64,000 bases of DNA from Sodalinema lacuna_A (GCA_900149785.2 FSSI02000016.1:26329-90328); one strand, 5' to 3'. Counted from the stretch's first letter, positions 15,580 to 24,125 are shown. Program-made: numbers and translations. The notes: generated by a model not told the origin, from the sequence alone.

Positions 15580-18183
15580 ATGTTAGACGCATATCGCCAA
15601 CACGCCGCCGAACGGGAAGCCCTGGGTATCCCCCCCCTTCCCCTAACCGCCGAACAAACCTCAGAACTCTGTGAACTCCTCAAAAACCCTCCCGAGGGCG
15701 AAGAAGGGTTCCTGATGACCTTGTTGCGCGATCGCATTCCCCCCGGTGTAGACGAAGCCGCCTACGTCAAAGCCGGCTTCCTCACCGGAATCGCCAAAGG
15801 AGAAATCGACTGTCCCCTCATCTCCCACCAGGGCGCCATCTCCCTCCTCGGAACCATGGTCGGTGGCTACAACGTCCAGTCCCTCGTTGAACTGCTCAAA
15901 TCCCGCGACAGCAACCTAGCCGCCGCCGCCGCCACCGCCCTCAGTACCACCCTGCTAGTCTTCGACGCCTTCAACGACGTTTTGGCCCTCTCTGACATTA
16001 ACCCCTACGCCAAACAAGTCGTCGATGCCTGGTCCAACGGTGCTTGGTTCCTCGACAAACCCAAAGTTCCCGAAGCCATCACCGTCACCGTCTTCAAAGT
16101 TCCCGGCGAAACCAACACCGACGACCTTTCCCCAGCCCCCCACGCCACCACCCGCCCCGACATTCCCCTCCACGCCCTCTCCATGCTGGAGTCTCTCATG
16201 CCCGAGGGGATTGAAACCATCGCCAAACTCAAAGAAAACGGCCATCCCGTAGCCTACGTCGGCGATGTCGTCGGAACCGGTTCCTCCCGTAAATCCGCCA
16301 TCAACTCCCTGTTATGGCATATCGGTCATGACATCCCCTACGTCCCCAACAAACGCTCCGGCGGCTTCATCCTCGGGGGAAGCATTGCCCCGATTTTCTT
16401 CAACACCGCCGAAGACTCCGGTGGCTTCCCCATCGAGTGCGACGTCACCCAAATGGAAACCGGGGATATCATCACCATCCATCCCTACAAAGGCGAAATC
16501 ACCAAAAACGGCGAACTCCTAACCACCTTCACCGTCAAACCCAACACCATCCTCGACGAAGTGCGGGCCGGCGGACGGATTCCCCTGTTGATTGGTCGCA
16601 GTCTCACCGACAAAACCCGCGAAGCCTTGGGCCTCGACATTACCGACCTCTTCGCCCGTCCCGAAATCCCCGAAATCAGCAACAAAGGCTTCACCCTGGC
16701 CCAGAAAATGGTCGGCCAAGCCTGCGGACTTCCCGGCGTGCGTCCCGGAACCTCCTGCGAACCCGTCATGACCACCGTTGGGTCCCAGGACACCACCGGC
16801 CCCATGACTCGCGACGAACTCAAGGAACTCGCCTGTCTCGGCTTCTCCGCCGACCTCACCCTACAAACCTTCTGCCACACCGCTGCCTATCCCAAGCCAG
16901 TGGACATCAACACCCACCGGGACTTGCCCGACTTCTTCTCCACCCGGGGCGGCGTCTCCCTACGTCCAGGGGATGGCATCATCCACTCCTGGCTCAACCG
17001 GATGCTATTACCGGATACCGTCGGAACCGGTGGCGACTCCCACACCCGTTTTCCCTTGGGGATTTCCTTCCCCGCTGGCTCAGGGTTGGTGGCTTTCGCA
17101 GCGGCGTTAGGGGTGATGCCCTTGGATATGCCCGAATCCGTGTTAGTGCGCTTTACTGGGGAGTTACAGCCCGGTGTGACTCTGCGGGATATCGTCAATG
17201 CTATTCCCTGGGTGGCGATTCAGGACGGCAAACTCACCGTCGGCAAAGAGAACAAGAAAAACCTCTTCGCCGGGCGGATTATGGAAATGGAAGGACTACC
17301 CGATTTGAAAGTCGAGCAAGCCTTTGAGTTGACCGATGCAACGGCGGAGCGGTCTTGTTCCGGTTGCACCATTAAGTTAGGGACTGAGACCATTTCCGAG
17401 TATCTGCGTTCTAACGTGGTGCTGTTGAAGAACATGGTCGCTCGCGGCTATCAGGATGCGCGCACTCTGATGCGTCGTGCGGCCAAGATGGAGGAGTGGT
17501 TAGCCAATCCTGAGTTAATGTCGGCGGATAAAGATGCCGAGTATGCGGACACCCTAGAGGTAAACCTCAGCGAGATTACCGAACCCATTGTCGCCGCCCC
17601 CAATGACCCGGACAATGTCAAGTTGATGTCTGAATGTAGCAATGACAAGATTGATGAGGTCTTCATCGGCTCTTGTATGACCAACATTGGCCATTACCGG
17701 GCAGCGGCGAAGGTGTTAGAAGGGGCTGGCCCGGTGAAAGTCCGACTCTGGATTTGTCCTCCCACCCGCATGGATGAGAAGCAATTGCGCGAGGAAGGGG
17801 TCTATGGTGTCTTTGCGGCGGCGGGTGCGCGCACGGAGATGCCGGGATGTTCTCTCTGTATGGGCAACCAGGCCCGAGTTGAAGATGAGGCCACGGTCTT
17901 CTCCACCTCGACTCGTAATTTCAACAACCGTATGGGTAAAGGTGCGCGAGTCTATCTGGGTTCGGCGGAGTTAGCGGCGGTTTGTGCGCTACTCGGCCGC
18001 ATTCCGACGAAGGAAGAATATCTGGAGATTATGAAGGACAAAATCGACCCGTTTGCGGGTGAGTTGTACCGCTATCTCAACTTCAATGAGCTGGTTGGCT
18101 TTGAGGATGAGGGCCGCGTGATTCCCATCGAAGATATGCCCAAGATTGAGGATATCTTAGGAATGCCGGCTGGGGCGAAGTAA
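15580..18183 (+). CDS. acnB: Aconitate hydratase B
   Basis: An 867-residue bifunctional aconitase 2/2-methylisocitrate dehydratase that isomerises citrate to isocitrate in the cytosol. The N-terminal HEAT-like domain (LDAYRQHAAEREALGIPPL) and swivel domain are followed by the Fe-S catalytic region. The three cluster cysteines are in SCSGCTIKLG-like and MPGCSLCMGNQ segments, with FIGSCMTNIGHYRAA between them. The length and order match E. coli AcnB. The strong ribosome-binding site AAGGAG precedes the ATG by about 12 bases. This is the single aconitase type used by cyanobacteria. Confidence is very high. Confidence 0.97.
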   Translation: MLDAYRQHAAEREALGIPPLPLTAEQTSELCELLKNPPEGEEGFLMTLLRDRIPPGVDEAAYVKAGFLTGIAKGEIDCPLISHQGAISLLGTMVGGYNVQSLVELLKSRDSNLAAAAATALSTTLLVFDAFNDVLALSDINPYAKQVVDAWSNGAWFLDKPKVPEAITVTVFKVPGETNTDDLSPAPHATTRPDIPLHALSMLESLMPEGIETIAKLKENGHPVAYVGDVVGTGSSRKSAINSLLWHIGHDIPYVPNKRSGGFILGGSIAPIFFNTAEDSGGFPIECDVTQMETGDIITIHPYKGEITKNGELLTTFTVKPNTILDEVRAGGRIPLLIGRSLTDKTREALGLDITDLFARPEIPEISNKGFTLAQKMVGQACGLPGVRPGTSCEPVMTTVGSQDTTGPMTRDELKELACLGFSADLTLQTFCHTAAYPKPVDINTHRDLPDFFSTRGGVSLRPGDGIIHSWLNRMLLPDTVGTGGDSHTRFPLGISFPAGSGLVAFAAALGVMPLDMPESVLVRFTGELQPGVTLRDIVNAIPWVAIQDGKLTVGKENKKNLFAGRIMEMEGLPDLKVEQAFELTDATAERSCSGCTIKLGTETISEYLRSNVVLLKNMVARGYQDARTLMRRAAKMEEWLANPELMSADKDAEYADTLEVNLSEITEPIVAAPNDPDNVKLMSECSNDKIDEVFIGSCMTNIGHYRAAAKVLEGAGPVKVRLWICPPTRMDEKQLREEGVYGVFAAAGARTEMPGCSLCMGNQARVEDEATVFSTSTRNFNNRMGKGARVYLGSAELAAVCALLGRIPTKEEYLEIMKDKIDPFAGELYRYLNFNELVGFEDEGRVIPIEDMPKIEDILGMPAGAK

Positions 18184-18205
18184 GCGCCTGAGTCATGTTA
18201 TAATG

Positions 18206-18275
18206 GCGGGGTGAGTTACTTATGCTTGCCCCGCTTCTCGAGCTTTCTATAAGCTCAAGAATAATTATTGAGCTA
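18206..18275 (+). terminator. Short inverted repeats after acnB
   Basis: GCGGGG (18206-18211) pairs with CCCCGC (18229-18234). A second hairpin GAGCTT/AAGCTC (18240-18256) and a third AGCTCAA/TTGAGCT (18252-18275) overlap it. They lie between acnB and the AT-rich island, and may terminate acnB; no long T tract is present. Confidence 0.4.
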
Positions 18276-18309
18276 TTTACCCATCAAAGATTAACGTAAA
18301 AGACTTACC

Positions 18310-19389
18310 ATGAATCAAAATCACGAATACTTTAAGAAAGAAATCATGATGCAAGGAAGCTCGACTGGTATAGTGGAAAGCGAGTTTCTGGAATTTAAGT
18401 CGATAAATCAAAAAAGAATAGCCGAAACAGCTATAGAATATATCGTTGGTTTCCTAAACAGTTCTACCAATCTCGGGAGTGATTTATATGCAACGATTTG
18501 CTTTGGTGTGAGCGACAAAGGAGTTATCGATGGTGTCGAAATAAAACCTCAGGAAAAAGATGAAATTCATAGGAAGATATATGAGAGGCTACGAAAAATT
18601 CATCCAGAGGTTCCTACGAGTATTGTTAGTGAAGAGATAAAGTTTCGAGAAGTTTTGGACGGAAGCAAAGAAATTATTCAAGGTAGTTATGTGATCGTGA
18701 TTCAACTTTATATCCAAAGTCACGATAGGAAATTCCCCTATAAAACAACAAAAAATGGAAGTATCTATCAAAGACAAGGAACATCCAATCCAAAACTAAA
18801 TAATAGCAAAGTAATACAAAAAGAAATAAACAACAGGACTCGTTCGGAAGTGAGTATTAAACTGAGGCAAATCCACCTCGAAATACAAGATCAGATCAAA
18901 AAAACAGGCAAGCCCGATATAGGAAAAGTTAGACAACAGCTTTTTTTAGGACAAAGCCTAAAAGATACGGATGCCATCCATTCAGCTTATGAAAACATGA
19001 CAAAATTCTATCCGAAAGACACGAGAATTTTAGAAGACTATCTCAAAGTTCAAGAAAAATTACAAAACTATGATTTAGCTCTTGAGATTTGTCAAGAGCT
19101 AGCAAATAAACAAGATAACTCTAAGTTTAGGGAGAACTTCGATTTACGTAAGGCTGAAATTTTAAAAAAACTTAAAAGATATCCTGATGCTCAAACAGAG
19201 TACGAAAATGTACTAAAGAACAATCCAGATGATTATGTTACAGTTACAAAACTAGCAATAATCCTTAGGGAGTTGAAGCACTATGATGAATCGATAAGTT
19301 TATTGCAAGGAGCATTGCAAATCAACCCTAAATATAGAACAGCCAGCTACGAGCTTCGAAAAACTTATCGAGAGATGTTTTCATTATAA
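18310..19389 (+). CDS. AlbA_2 (Schlafen-like) domain protein with TPR repeats
   Basis: A 359-residue protein. Residues 20-150 match the AlbA_2/Schlafen-type putative DNA-binding fold: ESEFLEFKS, TAIEYIVGFLNSS, YATICFGVSDKGVIDGVE and a tail YKTTKNGSIYQRQGTSN. Residues 210-350 are tetratricopeptide-like repeats (YENVLKNNPDDYVTVTKLA, LLQGALQINPKYRTASYEL). AlbA_2 domains occur in regulators and in anti-phage and nuclease-linked genes. The gene is strongly AT-rich against its acnB neighbour, which points to horizontal transfer. It is the nearest protein gene upstream of the retron RNA, about 350 bases away, so it is a candidate partner, but no shared transcript is shown. Confidence 0.75.
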   Translation: MNQNHEYFKKEIMMQGSSTGIVESEFLEFKSINQKRIAETAIEYIVGFLNSSTNLGSDLYATICFGVSDKGVIDGVEIKPQEKDEIHRKIYERLRKIHPEVPTSIVSEEIKFREVLDGSKEIIQGSYVIVIQLYIQSHDRKFPYKTTKNGSIYQRQGTSNPKLNNSKVIQKEINNRTRSEVSIKLRQIHLEIQDQIKKTGKPDIGKVRQQLFLGQSLKDTDAIHSAYENMTKFYPKDTRILEDYLKVQEKLQNYDLALEICQELANKQDNSKFRENFDLRKAEILKKLKRYPDAQTEYENVLKNNPDDYVTVTKLAIILRELKHYDESISLLQGALQINPKYRTASYELRKTYREMFSL

Positions 19390-19600
19390 ATTCCGAGAGG
19401 GTCACACCCTCCAATTGTGACTATCTCAGAATTTTGCTCGAACGAAAGAATAAGAATTTTAGCGATTAAACCGTTGATCCTATTTCCCCTAATTATCAAT
19501 AATATGACAATATGATTTGCCTATTGTTTTTAATTGTTTTTAAATTTTTATTGTTTGTAGAAGTTGAGAGAGGACACTTACACTATTTATTTTGTACTTA
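19390..19600. other. AT-rich spacer after the AlbA_2 gene
   Basis: No gene is seen here. A small hairpin GAGGGT/ACCCTC at 19397-19411 directly follows the AlbA_2 stop codon and may be a weak terminator. The spacer ends at the left TA of the MITE. Confidence 0.5.
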
Positions 19601-19700
19601 ATACCAATTTTCAGAAGTCGTGCCATAGATGTCTGTAGAGGCGAACGGCTGTTCGACCTCCTCGGTGTCAGATGTATAGCAAGCATTTCGAAAAATGGTA
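19601..19700. mobile_element. MITE-1, copy A (100 bp, TA target)
   Basis: The ends are near-inverted repeats, ATACCAATTTTC on the left and, read from the right, TACCATTTTTCG. TA dinucleotides at 19599-19600 and 19701-19702 look like target-site duplications. The interior GCCATAGATGTCTGTAG is shared with copy B at 62626-62728. TA duplication points to an IS630/Tc1-mariner-type transposase acting in trans. It lies between the AlbA_2 gene and the retron. Confidence 0.85.
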
Positions 19701-19740
19701 TAAGTTTTGAGGATTAGACAAGTCATGATACAATATAATC

Positions 19741-19873
19741 GGTGTATGCTGTTGAACATTGATTTCCATTGTCGTTACTGCAATGGTATAAAGTTAACTT
19801 TGCTTTAGCGCGGGGTTTGAACGTATCCCGTGTTCGCCTAGCGCCTTAAGTGGGAATGTTTGCAGCATACATC
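19741..19873 (+). ncRNA. Retron msr-msd RNA
   Basis: The 5' and 3' ends pair: GGTGTATGCTGT (19741-19752) with GCAGCATACATC (19862-19873), 12 positions with G-U pairs at two of them. This is the a1/a2 duplex expected of a retron. Inside, msr-like stem CCATTG/CAATGG (19766-19771 and 19781-19786) has a 9-base loop, and an msd-like long hairpin has its base at 19802-19811 (GCTTTAGCGC) and 19841-19850 (GCGCCTTAAG) with CGGG/CCCG above. It lies 42 bases upstream of a reverse transcriptase with retron-specific motifs. The exact branching guanosine is not assigned. Confidence 0.85.
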
Positions 19874-19915
19874 TATCGTTTTGGTCACTGCCTATTGTGT
19901 TATAAAAACGACTAA

Positions 19916-20962
19916 ATGATAGTGATGGCTGATACCTTCCCCTCTCTCATACTTTATAAATCCTGCGATCAACTCAAGAAAAATTTTTTGGATTTGCAAA
20001 CTCCTAGGGATGTTGCAGAATTATTGGAGGTTCCATACAAGCATCTTGCATATTATTTGTATCAGGTTCCTGAAGATTATAAATACTCATGCTTTGATAT
20101 AAAAAAGCGTTCTGGAGGATATCGTTCTATATGTTCTCCGTGTGCTTCATTAGGAATAATCCAAAGAAAATTAAGTCAAGTTCTTTATGCTGTTTATGAT
20201 CCAAAGCCTTCAGTTCATGGCTATTCTGTTGGCAAGAGTATAGTTACTAATGCTAGTGCACACACAAAAAAAAGAGTTGTTCTTAATATAGATCTAAAAA
20301 ACTTTTTTGATTCTATTAACTTTGGTAGAGTCAGAGGCCTACTTATAGCAAAACCTTATCAAATTCCAGCCAAAGCTGCCAGTGTTTTAGCCCAAATTTG
20401 CTGCTATAAGAATAAGATCCCTCAAGGTGCACCTACGTCACCAATTATTTCAAACATGATATGTTCTAAACTGGACTCTGAATTACAAAGATTTGCGAAA
20501 AAATATGGTTTTTTCTACACACGCTATGCCGATGATATTACTTTGTCGACAACTAGAAGAGAAATTCCCGAGGAAGTAGTGTCACGTTACACTAAAGACA
20601 AAAACTCGAGTATAGTGATTTCTAAGGAGCTTCAAAAATTGATAGAAGAAAATGGATTTCACATTAACCTTTCTAAGGTTCGTTTGTGCTTCTCAAACCA
20701 GCGTCAAACAGTAACTGGCTTAACAGTAAATAACAAGGTGAATATAGATCGACGTTATATTCGGAAGGTCAGAGCAATTCTTCATAGTTGGGAAACTCAT
20801 GGAATAGATGAGGCTAGCGAACTTTATGCAAAGCAGGAGGATGATCGACCATCGTTCAAAAAAAGTTCTAATTCTAAGACTCAATTTTTTTTAGATTCCT
20901 TAAAAGGCAAGATAGAATGGATTGGATATGTTAAAGGAAATAGTAGCGATATATATATATAA
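19916..20962 (+). CDS. Retron reverse transcriptase
   Basis: A 348-residue retron-type RT. The catalytic motifs are NIDLKNFFDSIN (first Asp), QGAPTSPIISN and YTRYADDITLS with YADD at 204-207. Both retron hallmarks are present: the NAxxH motif as NASAH (residues 112-116, region X) and VTG at 266-268 in QTVTGLTVN. The enzyme copies the msd portion of the RNA just upstream into msDNA joined to the RNA. The start ATG at 19916 or 19925 is possible. Base composition is AT-rich. No standard effector gene directly follows; nearby candidates are the AlbA_2/TPR gene upstream and the HEPN pair 1 kb downstream. Confidence 0.94.
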   Translation: MIVMADTFPSLILYKSCDQLKKNFLDLQTPRDVAELLEVPYKHLAYYLYQVPEDYKYSCFDIKKRSGGYRSICSPCASLGIIQRKLSQVLYAVYDPKPSVHGYSVGKSIVTNASAHTKKRVVLNIDLKNFFDSINFGRVRGLLIAKPYQIPAKAASVLAQICCYKNKIPQGAPTSPIISNMICSKLDSELQRFAKKYGFFYTRYADDITLSTTRREIPEEVVSRYTKDKNSSIVISKELQKLIEENGFHINLSKVRLCFSNQRQTVTGLTVNNKVNIDRRYIRKVRAILHSWETHGIDEASELYAKQEDDRPSFKKSSNSKTQFFLDSLKGKIEWIGYVKGNSSDIYI

Positions 20963-21079
20963 ATGATGGGGCTGTATAAGAAGCTATGTGAAAATTTAGA
21001 CCAAGATTAAGCATTTCTTCCAAAATTCGTGGTGATCTTTTTTATTTAAATTTAAATACAATGTTTTATTAAATCGCAT

Positions 21080-21346
21080 CTAATCTTTCCGTGACAAACC
21101 CGACTCTTCAGATATCTCAGTTTCGAGGATTCCCTCTGCACGAATGCTTGTTTCTGGCAGACCCTCATACAAACCAATCAACGGATCGGTGTCTGTTTGC
21201 GGCACACAAGGATAATAGGTTTGTAAATACTGCTTGATCGACTCTTCGAGCAATGCTTCCAACGATTTATTCTACTCCAAGGAAACCTGCATAAGCTGGT
21301 TCAGCATTTCCGGTCTGGGTTTCCAGTTCAGTACAATTTCGAGCAT
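21080..21346 (-). pseudogene. Small antitoxin-like gene with an internal stop
   Basis: Reading from ATG at 21346 gives MLEIVLNWKPRPEMLNQLM, then an in-frame TAG at 21272-21274, then a continuing frame LEALLEESIKQYLQTYYPC to a stop at 21080. The two halves are in one frame, so a single nonsense mutation explains the break. The size and character (short, acidic C-terminus ETEISEESGLSRKD) suggest an antitoxin-like protein, but no family is certain. Confidence 0.5.
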
Positions 21347-21404
21347 GAGGTTTACCAATCTGTATATCATTAGGATAGCGTGAACAACTCCCCCCTGCCT
21401 AACA

Positions 21405-21560
21405 ATGATTTGATCAACCTCAGACCTCCAGGATCTTGACGACGAAGACTATACCCCGTGGCTCGATGCGACTGTGGCAAAACTGCGATCACACTACGAC
21501 AACACAGTCGATTGAGACAATTTAATCAAAGAAATCAAAGATAAAAGAAAAAATGATTTT
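21405..21560 (+). pseudogene. DUF29 remnant (5' end only)
   Basis: From ATG at 21405 the sequence reads M I stop S T S D L Q D L D D E D Y T P W L D A T V A K L, closely matching the first 50 residues of the intact DUF29 gene at 23433. Stop codons replace Gln3 and the Trp of VDWDN. Homology ends at about 21540. The upstream sequence CCTAACAATGATT is also shared. Confidence 0.85.
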
Positions 21561-21767
21561 ATGAGCTATACTATCAGCATTCAATGGTCAAAACTCGACG
21601 ACTGCTTCGTTGTCTTCTTACCAGACTTTGAAGATGTCATGCAGCCTGTCACTCATGGGGATAGCTATGAAGGCGCCTTTAAAAATGCTCAGGACGTGTT
21701 GGAACTGCTGGTTGAGTCGAGTCGTTTGGAAGGGAAGCCATTACCTCTGGTTAAACCCACATTTTAA
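21561..21767 (+). CDS. HicB-like antitoxin-family protein
   Basis: A 68-residue protein with the HicB partial RNase H fold pattern: MSYTISIQWSKLDDCFVVFLPDF, HGDSYEGAFKNAQDVLELL and GKPLPLVKP. It lacks the C-terminal DNA-binding helix-turn-helix or ribbon-helix-helix of full HicB, and no HicA toxin gene lies on either side, so it is an orphan. In cyanobacteria such solitary HicB-like genes are common. It directly follows a broken DUF29 gene, whose coding frame it interrupts. Confidence 0.75.
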   Translation: MSYTISIQWSKLDDCFVVFLPDFEDVMQPVTHGDSYEGAFKNAQDVLELLVESSRLEGKPLPLVKPTF

Positions 21768-21985
21768 CCTGCTTATCGGGTTTGTTAAGGATGTCATCGA
21801 TAGAAAAATCGAGGTTTCAAGTTTGAAGTATAACGCTGTTCTACCGTCAAGGGTAGCGAATTGGTTCGGTTTTGTGAAGGAGGAGCACTCTGAAAACGTA
21901 ATACTTTATTAAGAAAATCGCAAAATCACTAAAATCGTTGCTAAAATCCTGAGATATGTTGGTGTAGACTGAGATTAATCGTCTT

Positions 21986-22405
21986 TTGAACAGGCAAGAT
22001 TTACAACAATTAGCAGATATTCGAAAAAATGAAGTCAAGGTTTTGCTCGATAACCACCAGTACTCGGGGGCTTACTACCTGAGCGGCTACATCGTTGAAT
22101 GTGCGTTGAAGGCTTGTATTGCTAAACAAACACAACAGTATGATTTTCCAGACAAGAAAACGGTTTTAGATAGTTACAGCCATGATTTAGTTAAACTGGT
22201 GAGAGTGGCACGCTTAGACGCTCAATTAAACGAAAAAATAGACAACGATGAAAATAATTATTTTACAAGGTACTGGTCAATCGTTAAAGACTGGACAGAA
22301 GAAAGTCGCTACAAACAACATACCGAACAGGAAGCTTCGGAGATTTACCAGGCAATTACTGATCCAGATCATGGAGTGTTAAAATGGCTACAGCAACATT
22401 ATTGA
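21986..22405 (+). CDS. HEPN domain protein
   Basis: A 139-residue all-helical protein of the HEPN superfamily. It reads RKNEVKVLLDNHQYSGAYYLSGYIVECALKACIAK, the first two helices of the fold, followed by YSHDLVKLVRVA. An RxxxxH-type nuclease motif is not clearly present. HEPN proteins are often RNase toxins or nucleic-acid-binding partners in toxin-antitoxin and defence loci. The start is a TTG at 21986, and no ATG is available without losing the first helix. It overlaps the next gene by 22 bases, so the two are translated together. Confidence 0.78.
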   Translation: MNRQDLQQLADIRKNEVKVLLDNHQYSGAYYLSGYIVECALKACIAKQTQQYDFPDKKTVLDSYSHDLVKLVRVARLDAQLNEKIDNDENNYFTRYWSIVKDWTEESRYKQHTEQEASEIYQAITDPDHGVLKWLQQHY

Positions 22406-22773
22406 ACTACGAAATAGAAGAAGGGAAACGCTTTCTCGATGCCCTCAATGAGGCTGGACTTTCAATTGATTCAGCACTCTGGATTTACGAGTCAGAACGA
22501 GAGTTGTGGCAATTAATGCTCACGTCGCCTCTTTGTAATACTGGAGGAACGCTGAAGGCTTATGAGGCTATCTTAAAGGTATTTCGCCAAGTAGAACCGG
22601 CATTAAAAATTGATTGGACTTCTCTTGTTGCGGTTAGCCCTAAACATGAATTGATTGAAGGGCTGCGTCAGTTGCAATGTCAATTTAATTTAGATTTTTC
22701 AGGAAGACGTATTGTCAATAATATGGTTGATCGAATGCTGATTGAGGATGCTTATGTTTATCAAATCAAATAG
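22384..22773 (+). CDS. Partner of the HEPN gene, unknown function
   Basis: A 129-residue protein starting inside the end of the HEPN gene (22-base overlap). Visible features are LDALNEAGLSIDSALWIYESERELWQLML and LIEGLRQLQCQFNLDFSGRRIVNNMV. It has no minimal nucleotidyltransferase motif (GSxxxxDxD), so this is not a standard MNT-HEPN pair. No family is recognised. The overlap and common strand make it a likely cognate antitoxin or accessory subunit; that is inference. Confidence 0.72.
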   Translation: MATATLLNYEIEEGKRFLDALNEAGLSIDSALWIYESERELWQLMLTSPLCNTGGTLKAYEAILKVFRQVEPALKIDWTSLVAVSPKHELIEGLRQLQCQFNLDFSGRRIVNNMVDRMLIEDAYVYQIK

Positions 22774-22888
22774 CCAAAGACAAAACAACATTTACTGGAT
22801 TGGATGAACACTATATCCTACGGCTCAATAATAACAGTGGACAAACTGCGATCGCAATTCTAGAAAGTCGTTGAACTGAATCTTAATT

Positions 22889-23233
22889 TCACCCAGAATC
22901 ACGAGCGATTTTATCTTTTAAAACCAACTTCAGCTCATCCGAAATGGGCAGCCAAGCGATTTCTTTGTAGAGATTGGAGCTGGATTCTCCATCTTGTAGG
23001 CGTGTCTTATAAATCTCAACCAAAACCGACTCCAAACCATACTTAGCTAATGCGTCTGATGCCAGTCCGATAATTCCTAAAAAAACAATTCCGCCAATCA
23101 TTCCACCCGGTCCTAACATTGCCAAGGCAGCGGTTATGGCAGCGGCTCCAGTCAACCCTGTTGTCGCCATGGTAATTAGGAGAATTACCGCTGGTAATCC
23201 GACACCTGCTAGTTTTCTAATGATTTCATCCAT
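22889..23233 (-). CDS. Small membrane protein, unknown function
   Basis: A 114-residue protein whose first 65 residues are hydrophobic, with two predicted membrane helices (GLPAVILLITMATTGL and GGMIGGIVFLGIIGLAS) rich in glycine and alanine, and a charged cytosolic C-terminal half. A TAGGAG ribosome-binding site precedes the ATG by about 8 bases. The glycine-rich hairpin resembles small holin- or bacteriocin-like proteins, but no family is asserted. It lies inside the accessory island on the opposite strand to its neighbours. Confidence 0.68.
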   Translation of the reverse strand: MDEIIRKLAGVGLPAVILLITMATTGLTGAAAITAALAMLGPGGMIGGIVFLGIIGLASDALAKYGLESVLVEIYKTRLQDGESSSNLYKEIAWLPISDELKLVLKDKIARDSG

Positions 23234-23432
23234 TAGATTTAACTCCTAGATAACCTTTGTCTAAACTTGCTAATTTCTCAGGCGATCGCCAGGGTTCCCG
23301 TCCCAGATGACCACCCTAAATAATAGTATAAACGCATCGGCGTTTTTTTGTCCCTGACGACCCCCAGTTTACCGTATGTCTTGACCCGTAGGCCTGCTGC
23401 TATAATCGGGATAGTGCGCCCCCCGCCTAACA

Positions 23433-23885
23433 ATGATTCAATCAACCTCAGACCTCCAGCAGCTTTACGACGAAGACTATACCCTGTGGCTCGACGCGAC
23501 TGTAGCAAAACTGCGATCGCACCATTACAACGACGTCGATTGGGACAATTTAATCGAGGAAATCGAAGACATGGGACGGCGGGAACGCCAAAGTCTGGAA
23601 AGTAACTTAGTCGTGGTGTTGCTACATCTCCTAAAATGGCAATTTCAACCCGAACAGCGAACAGGGAGTTGGGAGAGCAGTATTATCGAACACCGTCGAC
23701 GAATTCATCGGGCTTTAAAGTCATCTCCAAGCTTGAAGAATTATCTGGTTGATGTGGTGGACGAGTGTTATAAAAGTGCGCGCAAGCAAGCCCGAGCGGA
23801 AACACAGTTATCGTTAAACCGGTTTCCCGTCAACTGTCCCTACAATGTTCGAGATCTTTTGAATGATGAGTTTTTACCGGACTAA
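23433..23885 (+). CDS. DUF29 family protein
   Basis: A 150-residue protein of the DUF29 family, common and multi-copy in cyanobacteria. Typical segments are LYDEDYTLWLDATVAKLRS, VDWDNLIEEIEDMGRRERQSLESNL and LLHLLKWQFQPEQR. Function is unknown. A decayed copy lies at 21405, and the downstream sequence ATCGTTGCTAAAATCCT (23893-23909) is repeated at 21934-21950. It is the last gene before the second tRNA-Glu. Confidence 0.88.
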   Translation: MIQSTSDLQQLYDEDYTLWLDATVAKLRSHHYNDVDWDNLIEEIEDMGRRERQSLESNLVVVLLHLLKWQFQPEQRTGSWESSIIEHRRRIHRALKSSPSLKNYLVDVVDECYKSARKQARAETQLSLNRFPVNCPYNVRDLLNDEFLPD

Positions 23886-24052
23886 CCCGAAGATCGTTGC
23901 TAAAATCCTAGACGTCTTGTACAACCAGCAAGGAAACCCACCCCAGACCGCCCGATCGCCAAAAAAAATCCGGCAACCCCTTGACATTCTCAAAACTCGG
24001 GGCTAGGATAGTAAAGGTGTTGAGTTCAGAAACTCACCGACACCACGAATAC

Positions 24053-24125
24053 GCCCCCATCGTCTAGAGGCCTAGGACACCTCCCTTTCACGGAGGCGAC
24101 GGGGATTCGAATTCCCCTGGGGGTA
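24053..24125 (+). tRNA. tRNA-Glu (anticodon TTC), second copy
   Basis: Identical in all 73 bases to 3783-3855, including a few flanking bases on both sides. It directly borders the accessory island, which ends with the DUF29 gene on its left. Core genes follow on its right. Confidence 0.97.

Noticed and set aside
16437..17327. Long 296-residue plus frame inside acnB
   Set aside because: It is an out-of-frame shadow of acnB with an Arg/His-rich composition.
3783..24125. A single 20-kb genomic island between the two tRNA-Glu copies
   Set aside because: Core genes such as lpdA and acnB lie within; only 18.2-24.05 kb has island character.
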